Shown here: positions 48,608-61,000 of the stretch, piece by piece
Numbering within the stretch: the stretch's first letter is position 1
Layout of the letters: every line of letters begins with the position of its first letter
Assembly: GCA_020091685.1 (NCBI GenBank)
Contig: CM034613.1
Coordinates: forward strand, 17,966,648 to 18,030,647
DNA from: Lutjanus erythropterus
Taxonomy: Eukaryota > Chordata > Actinopteri > Lutjaniformes > Lutjanidae
Length of the DNA: 64,000 nt
Direction of reading: 5' to 3'
Notes under the pieces: model-generated
What the model saw: only the letters and a program-made list of their open reading frames with translations
Database searches by the model: none
Told to the model about the DNA's origin: nothing
Made by a program: the position numbers and the translations under genes

Positions 48608-50331
48608 CACCACTGTACTTAACACAACCTCACAGAGCAGCAAGCCTGGCTGTAGACTCTAAGCCTTGTTTCTTTTCTTTTTCAAACCCCCCTCCTGCAC
48701 CATTCGCCTCGTATAATTCCAGCCTGACAGGGCTAGTGCAATAGTTTATTCCAGTTCTGCCTCTATCCATTCCCTCAAAGGACACAGTCAAGACAGCTTG
48801 CACTTGGTAAAATGGTGGGAATTTCCATGCCAAAGTTCACCAAAGTTAGTTAGGAAATTTACTTTGCTTCTGTAAGTGAATCCAGTAATTTGTGGCTATT
48901 CTTTTAAAATTAATCGACTCTATAACTGCTGTGTGAACAAGGCCCCATACATGATTGATCCTTCGTTCATTTACTGATCAAATCATCTCAGACCTTTCCC
49001 TCTCTGTGTCATCTTTTCCACTGGCTGTTAGAAAATAACATCCTAATGATGGGTTGTTGGATGTGCATAGGAAAATAAAAGACTAGTATCTTCACTGGCT
49101 GTGTGCAATAACCTCCAGAAACAATATAGAGAGCAGAAAAACACAAGACGATAAGCACAAAATGAGGAGAAATCGTACCCCCTTAACCGAAATGTGCAAA
49201 AGCTTGATTACGGAGTTGTAAATGTAGCCGCTGGTGACCTGATGCATGATGTTCTTCTGGTTACTGGAGTGTGATCAGATTTATCTCATGGTTCTATCCT
49301 ATCTTGACAGCCACAACACAAACAACCTCATAATACCTTCCTGTCTTCAGTCTGTGTTAATTTAGAGTCCCTCAACGGCCGACACGTTTCTTCCTGAGCA
49401 CAGGTTTATAAACCGCGTGTTTTCATCCGACAGCTATGGCCTAAAAGAAAACGTCCGCGCCTCACTCCGTCTCCTGAACTGAGGACGTGGAGAGAGAGTG
49501 CGAGATACCATCCTTTCATTTCCGCTCCTCCAGATAAAAAGATGAGAGAGGGAGAGGACGAAAGTGAGGCCTATCGCTGGGCAGCAATGATTGAGTCCCT
49601 TCGCTAAGCCACGGCGAGGATCTGCTCAAATAACCTACTCTGCCGATAAGAAGCTCGTCATTTCCATAGACAAAAAAAAACACTGGGGTTCAGATTAGAT
49701 TTCACCACGCGCCTGGCTTCTCTTAGTGTAGCTCCATCATCGAATGTGAATTATAAGGCAAACTCCTGTTCCCCCGTCTTTTCATGAAAACATCATTGAA
49801 ATACATATGGACTTGAAATGAGATGATATTTTTTGCACTATTATTGTTAGCAGTAGCAGCACCGGTGTGAATTTTGATACCAAGTTAGAAATATCACCAA
49901 AACTGCCTCTCTTTTTCTTACTATTTTAGAATGATTGCAGGAGTAATGCCGTTTCTGTTACAGGTAGATGCTTTCATTTCCTGTGGGGCTGATTACTGTA
50001 ATTCTCTCTTTTCTGACCAAGCCAAAGTAGTTTTAAAAATAAAACACTAAATCATCCAAAATGCAGCATTGTTGTTGTTAATCCTCTCACAGAGTCTGCC
50101 TTTGGAAACATACTTAAAAGTATGACCTTTTTAGACCTTTTTCTCTTGGCACAATTAGTCCTGGGTATTATTATTATAACAGTTTTGATATTGTTGCCAA
50201 TATGGCAAAGTGGTGTTTCAGTACTGACATCAAAACTATATTTTTAATACCTTAGTTTGTGGAATATAAAACCTTTTTTTTAATTTATTTTAAAATAAAC
50301 CAACCAGCTCAATCCATCAATGCAGTGGTTC

Positions 50332-50613
50332 CCAAACTGGTTCCCCACTGGCGGGGGTGTAGAGCTGCTGCAGGGGGAGGCATGGATGAGCAGGGGAAAT
50401 AGAAAGTGAAATAAAGTTGAATGAATATGATTTATATCGGGAAAATAAACAAGAGTGTGCTGCGGCTATCATGGTAACCTTAATTTCACTAAAATTAAAC
50501 TTTTTTATTGGTTGCTTCCCCAGTTATTGTTAAGATTCATAATAATTTCAGGGTGGGAGGGTGCAACCCTTTTATGACCTCCAAGCATGGCAGATAAAGT
50601 TTGGGAACCACCA
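50332..50613. mobile_element. hAT-like MITE (CAGTGGTTCCCAAACT termini)
   Basis: The left end CAGTGGTTCCCAAACTGG is matched by the inverted right end AGTTTGGGAACCACC, about 280 bp apart. No transposase frame is seen. Confidence 0.7.
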
Positions 50614-50699
50614 CATAAATTTTAGATAAAGAAGTTTGTCTAAAAGATCAGGAAATACCTGCTGAAAGAAAATGCATAGATGTGCAATACACAGCTCTA

Positions 50700-51192
50700 G
50701 GTAATGGTCTTTAAGGTTGTTCCCCAGTTCAGGACTAACCTTATTTTCACATCTAAAACATTTCCTTTCTGTAGAGCCATTTATCCATCTATATGGTTTT
50801 GGTGTGAGTTTTCAAGATATCTGACACAGAGATGTACATGGAGCTAAGTTACACCTCGGCTGAGGAGGAGGACGCCATTAATGTTTACAGAGGACTCACA
50901 GCCTCCAAACATGAGGCGCACGCTCTTCCAATTAAGCTACACAGGCAACCCGGGTCATCATTTCTGGAAAGAGACATTGCTGTTGAGTTTTTCAAATGCA
51001 TTTTTTACAGCTTTGAGCACCACAAGCTGAGTACCATCTAGTGCCATTGAATTTGAGAAAAAGGCAGACATCTCTATGACCGACATGTCCAAAACTTGGC
51101 AGCTCACACCAAAACAATCTAGATGGATAAACAGCACCACAGGTAAGATGAAAAATAAGTATTTTGACTTGGTGGTGAACTGTCCCTTTAAG
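50700..51192. mobile_element. Long-TIR MITE containing a tRNA-like segment
   Basis: The left inner arm TTATCCATCTATATGGTTTT GGTGTGAG is mirrored by CTCACACCAAAACAATCTAG ATGGATAAA on the right. The right edge reads GTGAACTGTCCCTTTAA, a frequent fish MITE end. A tRNA-like stretch lies inside on the minus strand. The frames at 50832-51041 (+) and 50958-51140 (-) belong to it. Confidence 0.65.
50870..50948 (-). other. tRNA-like remnant inside MITE
   Basis: On the minus strand TAGCTTAATTGG (50928-50939) fits the Pol III box A consensus TRGCNNARYNGG exactly. It is followed by a possible anticodon arm with a CCTC/GAGG stem and a seven-base loop whose centre is GTT. The T arm (box B, GGTTCRANNCC) is absent or decayed, so it is not called a working tRNA gene. 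Confidence 0.4.
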
Positions 51193-52474
51193 ACTTACAG
51201 TACAGCTTAAGCTGGAAATATACTTGTTTTTAGCTATGTGTTTGCATACGCATCCCTACGCTTCATGGCTGCCTCGTGTATCCTGCGTCCATTTGCAGCG
51301 ATGGTTGTGCGCGTCCTCAGAAATTCACGCTACGCAAACGCAAACACATGGTTAAACAAATGCATGTGTCTCTTTATTCTTTATTTGTGCCTCCTTAGCG
51401 TCCACAAAATACTCAGCAGTCTCCTTGTAGCCATGAAAAAATTGTTGCCTCTAAAAACCTTCATTCAACACAATCTTTACCATCTAACTGTTATCCAGTC
51501 ACATTTCGTTGATTTCATTGTAGTGAAAGTCTTGACAGAGGGGTCCAAATATGACCAGCAAGATACATACTGTAAATGTTCATTTTCTGTGAACTTCGTA
51601 GATGATGAAAAATGCTGAAGTGCTTGGTTGTTTGGACATTCTTTAAACTATCATTGTATCTGTAAATATGACAATTTGTGGCACACAAAAGCTCTTTCGT
51701 GTGTTTCTAGATGAGGATAGACTGACTGTTGTTGAGTGCACTCAGAGTTCTTACAGATACAATATAAAGATGTGATGCAGTATGGGGTTTGATGAGGTCT
51801 GTGCTTTTTACTTTACCTCTGTTGTTACTTTACTATTGTTTGCTGTGTACATCTTGTATTTTCTTTCTTCTGTTGATACTCTGTCATCCCTGATAGTGAA
51901 GAAATGTGAAGTTTTATTGGATTTTAGCATATTGTAAATTTTTTATGTGAACAGCTTTTCCACTGGTTCGATGGAGTTGATTTATTCAGCATTGTATGCG
52001 AAACTACTGCAAACCAGCTCATGAAACGTGTTGATAAGTGATAACCGTTTATTATGAAGCAATCATATGCTTTGCTTCTGATACTCTCTGAGACATGTAA
52101 GCTGCTGTATGGCACTTAAACATCGGTACAACACTTAGATTCTCAAGAGGTCGTCACCCGCCCATAAGCATTAGAGTTTCCATACCTCTTCACTGCCTGA
52201 TGAAGCATCTCTGTCACATCCGTTCCAACCATATGTTCAGTTCTTTTACACCATTCTGTGATTTTTCTTGAGATGCCTAAATCAAAAACCCTCATCAGGA
52301 AGTGAGTTTATTATAGAATATGCTACACTAAGACTGGTGGCAGAGTTGACCTTTTCCCTCAGGCACAGAGGAGTGGGTCTGATTGTCGTACGTTGACGCC
52401 TTGCACAGTAAGCTGCGGCGGATAATGGCGTTCTTTCATTCCACACTTAAATTCTACACTTCATCCCGGCAACG

Positions 52475-52650
52475 GAGGCCATCACAAATGCAATGGCCAT
52501 GACAGTGTTTTCTGTTTCAAAAGCAAACATTGCTAATGAATCACCGCATCTCTGATACAGCCTAATTAGGAGCTAATTATTCAGTCTTTTCTCTAATTTT
52601 ATATGACTTTAACCTGCCCTCCCTTGCCTTGTCAAAGGGTTGCCAGACTA
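52475..52650. promoter_or_regulatory. Candidate conserved non-coding element
   Basis: CATTGCTAATGAATCACC, CCTAATTAGGAGCTAATTAT and CTCTAATTTTATATGAC give several homeodomain-like cores in unique sequence, with no repeat signature. Inference only. Confidence 0.25.
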
Positions 52651-52744
52651 CTGCAGGCCTTAGTTACAGTAAATAACATTTGAGGGTATAGGGAATTTGT
52701 GCAGCATTAGATTTCTCCTGATTCCATACTTTACATTGGTGGGT

Positions 52745-53075
52745 TTAGAACATGGACTGTACATTAAATAGCGGATGTAGCTTCTGGGTCCAAAAAGTGA
52801 AACCAGTGTGGAAGTATTCTTTCTAATGGTCAGCAGGGGGTGACTCCACTGGTCTGAAAATGGCCACTGAAACATTAGCCACTTAATAAAATCTTGTCGC
52901 CTTAGTCCATGTGCTCCAGTTTGTTTGGAGCTGTTTTCCAAGTTTTTCCTGTGACAGGCCTGGAGTTCCTTGTGAATCCGTTAAAGTGAGTTTAAACTGT
53001 GCTTTCGTTAGATTGCAGATTGCCTCTGTGTTCAAAGTTAGCGTAGACTGGTATTTGCAAATAGATATCATTGGT
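52745..53075 (+). repeat. Dispersed teleost repeat (TGGGTCCAAAAAGTGAA motif)
   Basis: CATGGACTGTACATTAAATA, GTAGCTTCTGGGTCCAAAAA, GTGTGGAAGTATTCTT and AGCAGGGGGTGACTCCACTG are ordered words of a common fish repeat. Confidence 0.6.
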
Positions 53076-53984
53076 TAGAATGGCAATAAATACACAGTAG
53101 TTCAGTTTCAAATGTCAAAGTGCGTCCTGGTTGAAAGCAATGGACTCACTCTCTGTAATTTACCCACAATAACAGTGCTAACTGCAAGCATTGTGACAAT
53201 AAGCTTCAGTCACCTCAAGCATCAACAATGAAAATAAAGAAATGTCTTTAAACTTAAAAGTCATTTGGAAAAGCGAGAAGCAGCAGCGTCAGCAGTCCTA
53301 GCAAAAACATGCTTTGGATATTTAGAGTGCAGCAGAATTAGCAGAGTATTTTTGGAGACTGGGGGCTTTTGCTGTGGTGAGTGGCGCGCTGTTTGGGGTA
53401 CATTTGTGTGAACATTTAATGGACCCCCTGCTGCTCTCCCTGTCACCCCCCCTCTTGTAAAGAGGCCTAAGGAAACCTGACATCAAGAGCATTTGGGGGA
53501 CTCTCCATCTATCTATCACAGCATTTTTTCCCCTCCCCCTTGCTCTCCCCTCCTTTTTAAGCAAAGACAACTTTGGTGAATATTTCATGGGGTACATTGC
53601 CTCAGTTTCACTGTGTCGAGCAGGGAGAGTGGCACGCGATGAGGACTGACAGGACCATACGCCGGCGTCCGCTAGGAGACAGCCTTTCTTTTTGGTCTGA
53701 CACTCCTACTCCTTTTTCCCCTCTCGTTTTCCTTCTGTCACAGACAACAGTTCTTTCAGGCAAGAGTCTGGCTCCTGATCATTAAGCTGTTTCTTTAAAT
53801 TTTAGTATGACTGCAGAACTTCTGCCGATCCATCTGATACTGTTAGCTAAAATGCCAACATATGGATACAAATCTGTTTTTGCACAGGCTGCAACATTTA
53901 TAGCACTTAATGACATGATTACACGCTTTTAAGATCACACAGACACTTAACTGTGCTTCTTTTGCCAACTTTGATGTTTACCTG

Positions 53985-54310
53985 GTCACACTTTTTTTTT
54001 ACAGTACACTAATAAGATATAACAACTTCGTATTAAATTAGACAAAAACTAGAACTGATATGATCTTTATTAGTCAGTAAACAAACACTGTTATACCCTA
54101 ATGCAACACCATACATTTAATGGTACACTAATAAGATGTAACAAGCTGTATGTTGTATCAAAATAGACTAATTAGGGACACATTACAACAGAATTGTACT
54201 GTTAAGTCTATTATGTCCCTTTGTTAGACCTTTATTAGACTTTATTAAAGGCTAATTAGGGACACTTTACAACAGAACTACACTGCAAACTAAAGTGTAT
54301 TGTCTTCCAC
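53985..54310. mobile_element. Foldback MITE (TTATTAGAC family), copy 2
   Basis: It shares TTACAGTACACTAATAAGAT, TTAAATTAGACAAAAACTAG, TTAGGGACACATTACAACAG and ACCTTTATTAGACTTTATTA with copy 1 at 30.25-30.78 kb. Part of the sequence is duplicated inside it: ACACTAATAAGATATAAC and ACACTAATAAGATGTAAC. Confidence 0.7.
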
Positions 54311-57300
54311 TGTTAGACCCTTATTAGACTTTCTTAGAGAGTAACTGACCCTTTGCTAAGTCGCTCCTGTGAAGAGCAACTAGCCAATTATAGAGTAGCA
54401 ACTGTAACTAGGGAACCACAGGCCTGTCAAGCTTTGCATTTCTCTACATGTTGAAGCAGTGTGGACAGGGCTCTAAGAAGGGCGATACTGCGTGTCTCAT
54501 GAGTCTGGATGGTGGCGTCTTTTTTTGTAGTCTTTCAAAAGTGTGAAACACAAGAGCGCATGTGTGGGGAATGTATTAACCTTTGTCTTTATCTGCTCTA
54601 AAGAACACTGCGAGCATTAGCAAGTCCAGTTAACTAATGCTAGCTTACTAGCTGCAGTAACATTACCTCCAGCCAAACCTGTTAGATACCACTGCATCAG
54701 CATTTGTCATGTTGGGAGTTCGAGAAGGAGGATGTAGGCCGGTGCAGAATCAAAGTGGGTCGATGACGGTGCGTCTCTGTGGCTTGCTCTCTTATATCTG
54801 AGAGTGGTAGCGCTGGTCTGGCTGGGTGACCGTATCAAGGTCCACTGTGCAGTGTGAGTCCCTGTGCTTCCTTTTCCCATGTTAATGAGTGTATTTCTGT
54901 CTTCTATCATATACATATGTGGCGTATTTCACCATGCGACTGATGATAACTTTAGCCTCAGTCTGTTAGTATTAACATTTTATCTTGTACACAGCCGTTT
55001 AGTAAATTAACATATTTGTTGTTGCCATTTTAAAATGAGTAAGATGGCAACATTAAAAAATCAGCTGGAGACGCACTTTTCGGCTGACTCAAGAAGTTCA
55101 AACATCAGCGTTAGCTTGCATTTCCCGGTTACACTCATGAAATCTGCTAGTGAGTCATCATTTTAGCCGACTAAATCCACAGTCGTGAGAAACTGCTTTT
55201 ATTTTCTTCTCTGGAATCAGAGACATCGTGTTTCAACATTCATTCATCCATTCATTCTCCGTGATCAAAAAGGAAAGTGTCCACTTTACAAAAGGATTGT
55301 CATCTCTTCAAGTGACTTTGAAAATCACTCACGTTTTCATGGTACGGAGTGATTCCATCTGCCTTTACCTTTTTCAGCTGACCTCAGCCTTCCTTCAGCT
55401 GCACATTACAGAAAAATGCTGGATCAACCATAAAATAATACCACTAAATAATCACTTTTGTTGTTCTCTTTCAGCGATACTCAAACTCCAACGCCAGCCT
55501 CTCAATATCATATTTCTCAAGTGCAAGCTTCAATGATTGCCTTTACTGTTATTGGAAGGCACACTTCATTTCCCTCCCCAACATTCAATTTCATGGCGGA
55601 ATGAGAAAATGCCGCCTTTCCATGCTACTTACAAAGATTTGACAACACTACAGTATGCTCACTTTGCCGCCGCCGCTGCTGCTTCGCCGCTCCCTCCCTC
55701 CTCTCCTGCTCTCTTATTTAATAAACACTGTGCTTGCTCGACTTACAGTAGGTTCCCACCTTGCCTCGTTCGGCGTGACGAGCAGCTGAATGGTGTCACG
55801 GTTAACAGGGGCGGCTCACTTGCTCTGTTGTGACAACATTCGTTTGATGTAGAAGTGGTAGTCCTCAGCTGCCATGTTCTCCCCCCTTCTGCTCTTTTTC
55901 TTGTTCCTGCGCTCTGTCTGGATTTCACCGCTGTCACACGTCGGGGAAGCAGCCAACTGGCATGACCTGAAAGTGTGACGGCGACACGCAAGCTGCCATT
56001 TTTCCTCGCCGTTGATAGCCGTCCAACGTGCTCGCATACATAAAGAGAAACGCAGTCATTTTTCTAGATTAAAGAACTTTAATTGGCTCTCGCTCTTGTC
56101 TGAACTGGTGTCCCAGGATGCGGCAGAGGGTGCCAGTGATGTATAAAAGATGCTATGTGTGTCGTGCATGTGTGTGTGCCTCATTTTCATAAAAATTGTG
56201 TGTTTTCATCAAACTTAGTCACACATAAATCTGCCATATGTCCATGAATTTACCGCTGACTGTAGTTTTCAAAGTCAAGTACGCTTTTAGACAACCAGCA
56301 TCATATTTATCTCTGTCTCACTTAGACACACATATATATACACACACACACTCAAACAGATACCCACCAGACTTTTTCATAACACACTATTCATCACAGA
56401 GAGCCTTTCGACTGTATCACTGCTGTTTAAAGTCTAAACATGGTTTTGCAGAAGACATGACTCATTCAGTACAAGGTGCAAAATGCCAATTTTCAACATC
56501 TCAACTCATGTGTGAAAGTAAGACATGATAATGTCATAATAGACAGGAAGCTCTCCTCCTTGTGCAAGAAGATTTTGTTAGGAAGTGCCATTAAAATTAA
56601 TCAAAAGATTCACTTGTTAAAACATGACTCACTCCATCACTTTTCTGGCTGCGAGCTGGAGATACAGAAGAGGAAAGCGCCGGCAGCTATGTATGGGATC
56701 GGAAAAAGGAAAACCACTCAGGGCGTCTTTGTCCTCTGTTTAAACAGCGCCACAGAGGGGGGGGAGTGGGAGGGGGGAACCAGGGGAAGAGGGGATAAGA
56801 GACGGAGAAGTTTCTCACAGCTGCCCAGCCTGAGGCCCAAAACATGAGGCGCTTTCCTCGTCACCGCGTCACCAGCCATCCGTTCTCGCCTGTCATTATT
56901 TTACCTCTTGCAGAGCACACACGCCGTCTCTCAGGCACACATATGCACACTTACACCACCACACACCGTCTGCGCTGCCTTGATCTACTCTTAAATGCTG
57001 CCAGCATCAGATCCACAGACATGGCCAACTTAAACAGAATGGAAAAGCACAGACCACAAATAATTACCAAATTGGTAAAGGAATGCAGTTTTCATTAAAC
57101 TGTTAAAATGCTACTTGATTGGTCTGTTATATCAAAGGTATGGCATGTAATGTAGTGGCAAAGATAGCAAATCAATTCTACCCAGTTATTACTAAGTGCT
57201 CTAAAACTGCATTTAACATTGTTGACAATGCTGACAAACGAGTGTCACCTGAGATACTTGCCTTTAAGAAATTTGCAGAGAGGTAAATCACAGTGCTATA

Positions 57301-58213
57301 TGTCATGTCTACCTGTTATACAAGTGGATAAGCTAACTTTAGCATTGTATTTAGCTAAGTTCACAAATGTCGTAGCCTGATCCGAGCACTCACTTTTCGC
57401 CATGCAGTATGTTTACTGATGAGATCGTGAATATCTTTGTAATGTTGTGTTACAGAGATCAGGGAACTCTGAAACACTTTTCTTCCATCACTGTTGGTTG
57501 TGTTTAGAAGGGAACCCTTAATTTATGAAACTTGCAAAATTTGTGTGCATTTTTTCTTTATTGTGCACATTGTACTGATGTTGATCACCCTTGCAAGATC
57601 TTTCACAGGTCTGGGGTTCCCTTCAAGACTCATTAGTCTCTCCCTCCTTTGCTTGTGTCACTTCCATACATCTACGTCTGCGTCGGGCACTTAGAGCGCA
57701 CGTTCTACGTATATGCAGTGAATCGATATCTGTCCGACACGTCCACAACGAACTGTGGTAATGCAGATGTTCATACAGAGCCCACGCGTTCACCCGTTCA
57801 TGGTGATATTTACATCACAAAGAGCCACTGAATATTGCAAGAAGTGAAGCTAGATTCTACCTTATTTTCTCATTGTATGGGACATAAGAGAACTTTCAAA
57901 GCGAATATCTGTAGGTGAGAATCTTAATTGTTTTAGTGTGAGGGATCCCTCTTTTTTATGTTCTGTCTTACAAGAATCCACAACACATCAACAGTGACAA
58001 GGGAAAGATTGCAGTGATGGCATTGCATGATTTGTTTTCTTCACTATTAGGGATTGGTCACACCAGCATTGATTACAGCAGTATTTTGGACTAAGACCAG
58101 TTAATTTAAGTATAACTGCCATAATCTGTGTAGCACTTGTTGAGTTGAGGTGGATTTGTGCTGTCTTTTTCTAGCCATAACCAAGTAACTTCAGTTGCTT
58201 AGTTCTGTTCCAG

Positions 58214-58295
58214 TTAGAGAATGCTCATGAGTCATTCTTGGAGAATGAGAGGTTGCTTCGGAAGGCACTGACAAACAACCCACCTCACCGACAAG
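58214..58295 (+). CDS. Probable exon 5: second coiled-coil helix, PRKCSH-like protein
   Basis: This 82-nt open segment follows the acceptor gttctgttccag and precedes the donor gtatga. It starts in phase 0, as exon 4 requires, and ends in phase 1. It reads LENAHESFLENERLLRKALT and then NNPPHRQ. The AHESFLENERLLRK part aligns residue by residue with the helix that precedes the lectin domain of PRKCSH (ARNKFEEAERSLKD, from memory), sharing A, F, E, E, R and L at the same spacing. If right, the acidic linker of the family is either missing or encoded by an unseen exon between 47581 and 58213. The polypyrimidine tract is modest and the segment is short, so this is less certain than exons 1-4. The next exon, which should open the MRH domain, was not found before the end of the window. 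Confidence 0.5.
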
Positions 58296-58611
58296 GTATG
58301 AGAACTTGTTCGGCGCGGTGAGTGTGGAGCTCTGCAAAAGGTCTACGCAGGGTCCATATCGACCCTCCACTCTGCACTCCTGTCCAAAAGTTAAACTCTG
58401 CAGAGGCTTCCACAAATGTCACAGTCAAGTTCAGTTTGCATTAGCAACAGTGTCACGAGGCAGAGGAGATTGTGGGAGCTCTGCAAACATCGTGCTGCTG
58501 CCACATCTACCATTAAACTTTGTGCCTCTGCAGAGATACCAGCCGTGCTGTGAACACTGCAGTCTCCACATAGGCCAAAAATTTGACTTTAGTACAGTTG
58601 AAACCTGAGTG

Positions 58612-59012
58612 TTAAAGGGATAGTTCAGACTATGTATGAGGTACTTATTGATAGTCATTGTATTTGGCACTTTGGAGATGCAGAGAGGAATACTAGCGCA
58701 GAAGCTAACCGATGAACTACTACCGCGCTATATATTTAGAATATTTTCACCACTTTACTTCGTTGTCAGTCAGCCTTTTCTGATGGGAAACCACTGTTAT
58801 ATAAAAAATATCACTCTGTCCAAACCAACCAAATTCCTATAATACCATTTATTGTAACCATGTCCACAGCAGTACATCACTTAACTTCCATGCCTGTACT
58901 CCTTCTTTAAACTGGGGGCGTGTCGACCGGCATCTACTGTAGCGAACACACTGACTATTGATAAGTACCTCATACAGCCCGACATCAATCAATCCGAAAT
59001 ATTGCTTTAAAT
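58612..59012. mobile_element. MITE with inverted GGTACTTATTGATAGTCA ends
   Basis: The left side reads AAAGGGATAGTTCAGACTAT and TATGAGGTACTTATTGATAG. The right side reads the inverse, CTATTGATAAGTACCTCATA, ending ATATTGCTTTAA. The interior GGGGGCGTGTCGACCGGCAT is a familiar word of this common fish element. It begins about 315 bp after the probable exon 5 donor. Confidence 0.7.
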
Positions 59013-59299
59013 TTCTGTAGCGGCTTCTGTTTGAATCAGCAGAGAGCTGCTGGACACTGAGAGATGCAGCTTCACAGTGCAATCTGTTGTACTGGGCTTT
59101 GTGGCAGTAACATATCCATCAAAACTTTGGCTCATGGGAAACTTGACGATCCATCCATCTTCCACGGTTCACCTTAGCTAGACATCTGACTGGCTATAAC
59201 AGAGCCTGTAAGCTACTGCCTGTTAAAAATCAGTCACTGCGACATTCTGAAAGAAATGTCTATACGGACCTCTGAGAGAGATGCGAACAAATACATCAA

Positions 59300-59998
59300 A
59301 AAGTACCTTGCTACAAATTACAAATACTTGCTCATCAAATGAATCAAAATATAATACAGAATAGTGGTTTGAGAAAATGTATTTAATAAGAATATTTTGT
59401 CATTTGAAGATACAAAAATGCATTATAAACAAACACATGATATCACATTTTATGCATTTAGTAGCCTGACCATAAAGGGAAACTATGCACAGTTTTCTCC
59501 AAAACAGTCCATGAACTCATAGAAGAATAATCCCTCTCAGTCATCACCAACAACTCACCAGCCTCTGCCCATATCTTCTTATTTTCTCATTATTTTGTTT
59601 TGCTCAGGACACTTTACCAACCCACAACTTTGATATTTTATGTCCTGGGAATGAGACTCAACAATCAGCTCTCTCTGGTGTGCTTACAAAACAGCATCTG
59701 ACAAATCCTACACGTTCTACGTTTAAAATGCCAATTTATCAGAATTTTAGTTTTAAACATTCAAAACTTTACCAAAATGATCAATAATATATGGAAAAAA
59801 ATAACAGTTGTCAGTGTCAGAGATGTCTATGTTGTCAAAGTGGCCTTCATTGGTCTCGGAGGCTGTGTCCCAGTTTAAGAATAAAATGACACATTAAATA
59901 ATGTATTTTAAGTATTTCTAATACAAGCTCTTCAAGTATTTTGTTACAAATCACCTCTTTTTGTCTGCCCAGCAAAATACAAATTATATAACACTCGA
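59300..59998 (-). mobile_element. Element with AAATAC-rich ends, copy 2 (inverted)
   Basis: CTACAAATTACAAATACTTG followed by CTCATCAAATG at the left is the reverse of the right end of copy 1. TCAAGTATTTTGTTACAAAT and TCTGCCCAGCAAAATACAAA at the right are the reverse of its left end. Confidence 0.55.
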
Positions 59999-60017
59999 AA
60001 GTAATTAAATACATATT

Positions 60018-60697
60018 TCAAAGGAGCAATATGTAACAATTGCAAATCCATAAATGAGTACTGCAGTCCAGATAGCAAGTTGGAGCCACAGACGGTATAT
60101 GAATAGGTTGAAATCCGAGTTAATATACAGTCTATGGTTGAAGCAAGTTGTTTACCATGCCCCAATTCCACAGCCTGCAGGAAGCTCAGGAGGGCTGCAG
60201 GAACACTGCAGGGGTGCTAAATGAGCGCAACATTGTAATTTGACAACAACAAACGATGAAAAGTCCTACACTGTAAGTTGATCAGCTGTTTATAACTGTC
60301 AGTCGTCTCTCAATGTAAAGCTAAGCCCATTATCCTGAAAACAAAAGCCCACTGCTTCGAGGAGTTGGAGTTTAGTGCCTGCCTGCCTTACTGCCGGCCA
60401 AACTTCATTAACATTTTGCCCAACTTCACTGTTATAACATCTGTTCCTTCTACAAGATTATTAATGATTTCTTACGACCCATAAACAGAAACTCATTCGC
60501 AAGCATTCGGCATTAATTTGAACTCTAATTAATGTGAAACAGCCGACACAAGTTACTGGCTGGAATATAATTTTCAAACGAGGACAACAAGACCATAGCG
60601 AGTATTTGAGTTTAGCATGTTTCCTTCATCTCTTGTGACACGTCATGGTCATTCCACGATTTAGTATGGTAAATATATTACATATTTCTCCTTTAAA
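60018..60697. mobile_element. MITE with AAAGGAGNAATATGTAA ends
   Basis: The left end AAAGGAGCAATATGTAAC is mirrored by the right end TTACATATTTCTCCTTT, about 680 bp apart. An ATTAATTTGAACTCTAATTAATG stretch lies inside at about 60.51 kb. No coding capacity is seen. Confidence 0.65.
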
Positions 60698-60979
60698 TAC
60701 ATTTAATTGAAATACTGCCGATCTCTGAGAACAACAGGAGGGGGAACGTGGAGCATTGAAGTCATGTATAGTTCACAGATGTACACAAATGCAGAGAACA
60801 CATGTGTCAAGTACATTCAAACAGACAAAAAAGCATTAAATATTAAAAATATTCTGTAAAATATGACACACTCACCAACTGAGCATGCTGCTGAGGGAAT
60901 TCGACATAACACACACATAGAAGGAGGCCGTGTCTCTCCTACTTGGCTGTCATGAATATAGGTCTGCCAAACTGAGCAG

Positions 60980-61000
60980 CAACACACACACACACACAAA
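60980..61000. repeat. Short (CA)n microsatellite
   Basis: About ten CA units followed by an A-rich run. Confidence 0.9.

Larger units (their letters stand above)
47581..58213 (+). other. Intron 4 of the PRKCSH-like gene (10.6 kb)
   Basis: It is bounded by exon 4 and probable exon 5. It contains several repeats (47.9-48.6, 50.3-51.2, 52.7-53.1, 54.0-54.3 kb) and complex non-repetitive blocks (49.3-49.8, 52.4-52.7, 53.3-53.8, 55.5-57.0 kb). A small acidic exon of the family might be hidden here; I could not place one. Confidence 0.5.

Noticed and set aside
49435-49610. Basic then acidic frame (…LWPKRKRPRLTP…MREGEDESEAYRWAAM…) after acceptor-like cag
   Set aside because: Considered as the missing acidic linker. 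The phase does not fit exon 4, it runs to a stop with no donor, and the composition is only weakly acidic.
55660-55720. GCC/GCT-rich stretch reading poly-Ala
   Set aside because: A short imperfect trinucleotide run in non-coding sequence, with no exon borders.
58298-58608. Plus-strand frame starting just after probable exon 5
   Set aside because: It is read-through of the intron beyond the gtatga donor; the peptide does not resemble an MRH domain.
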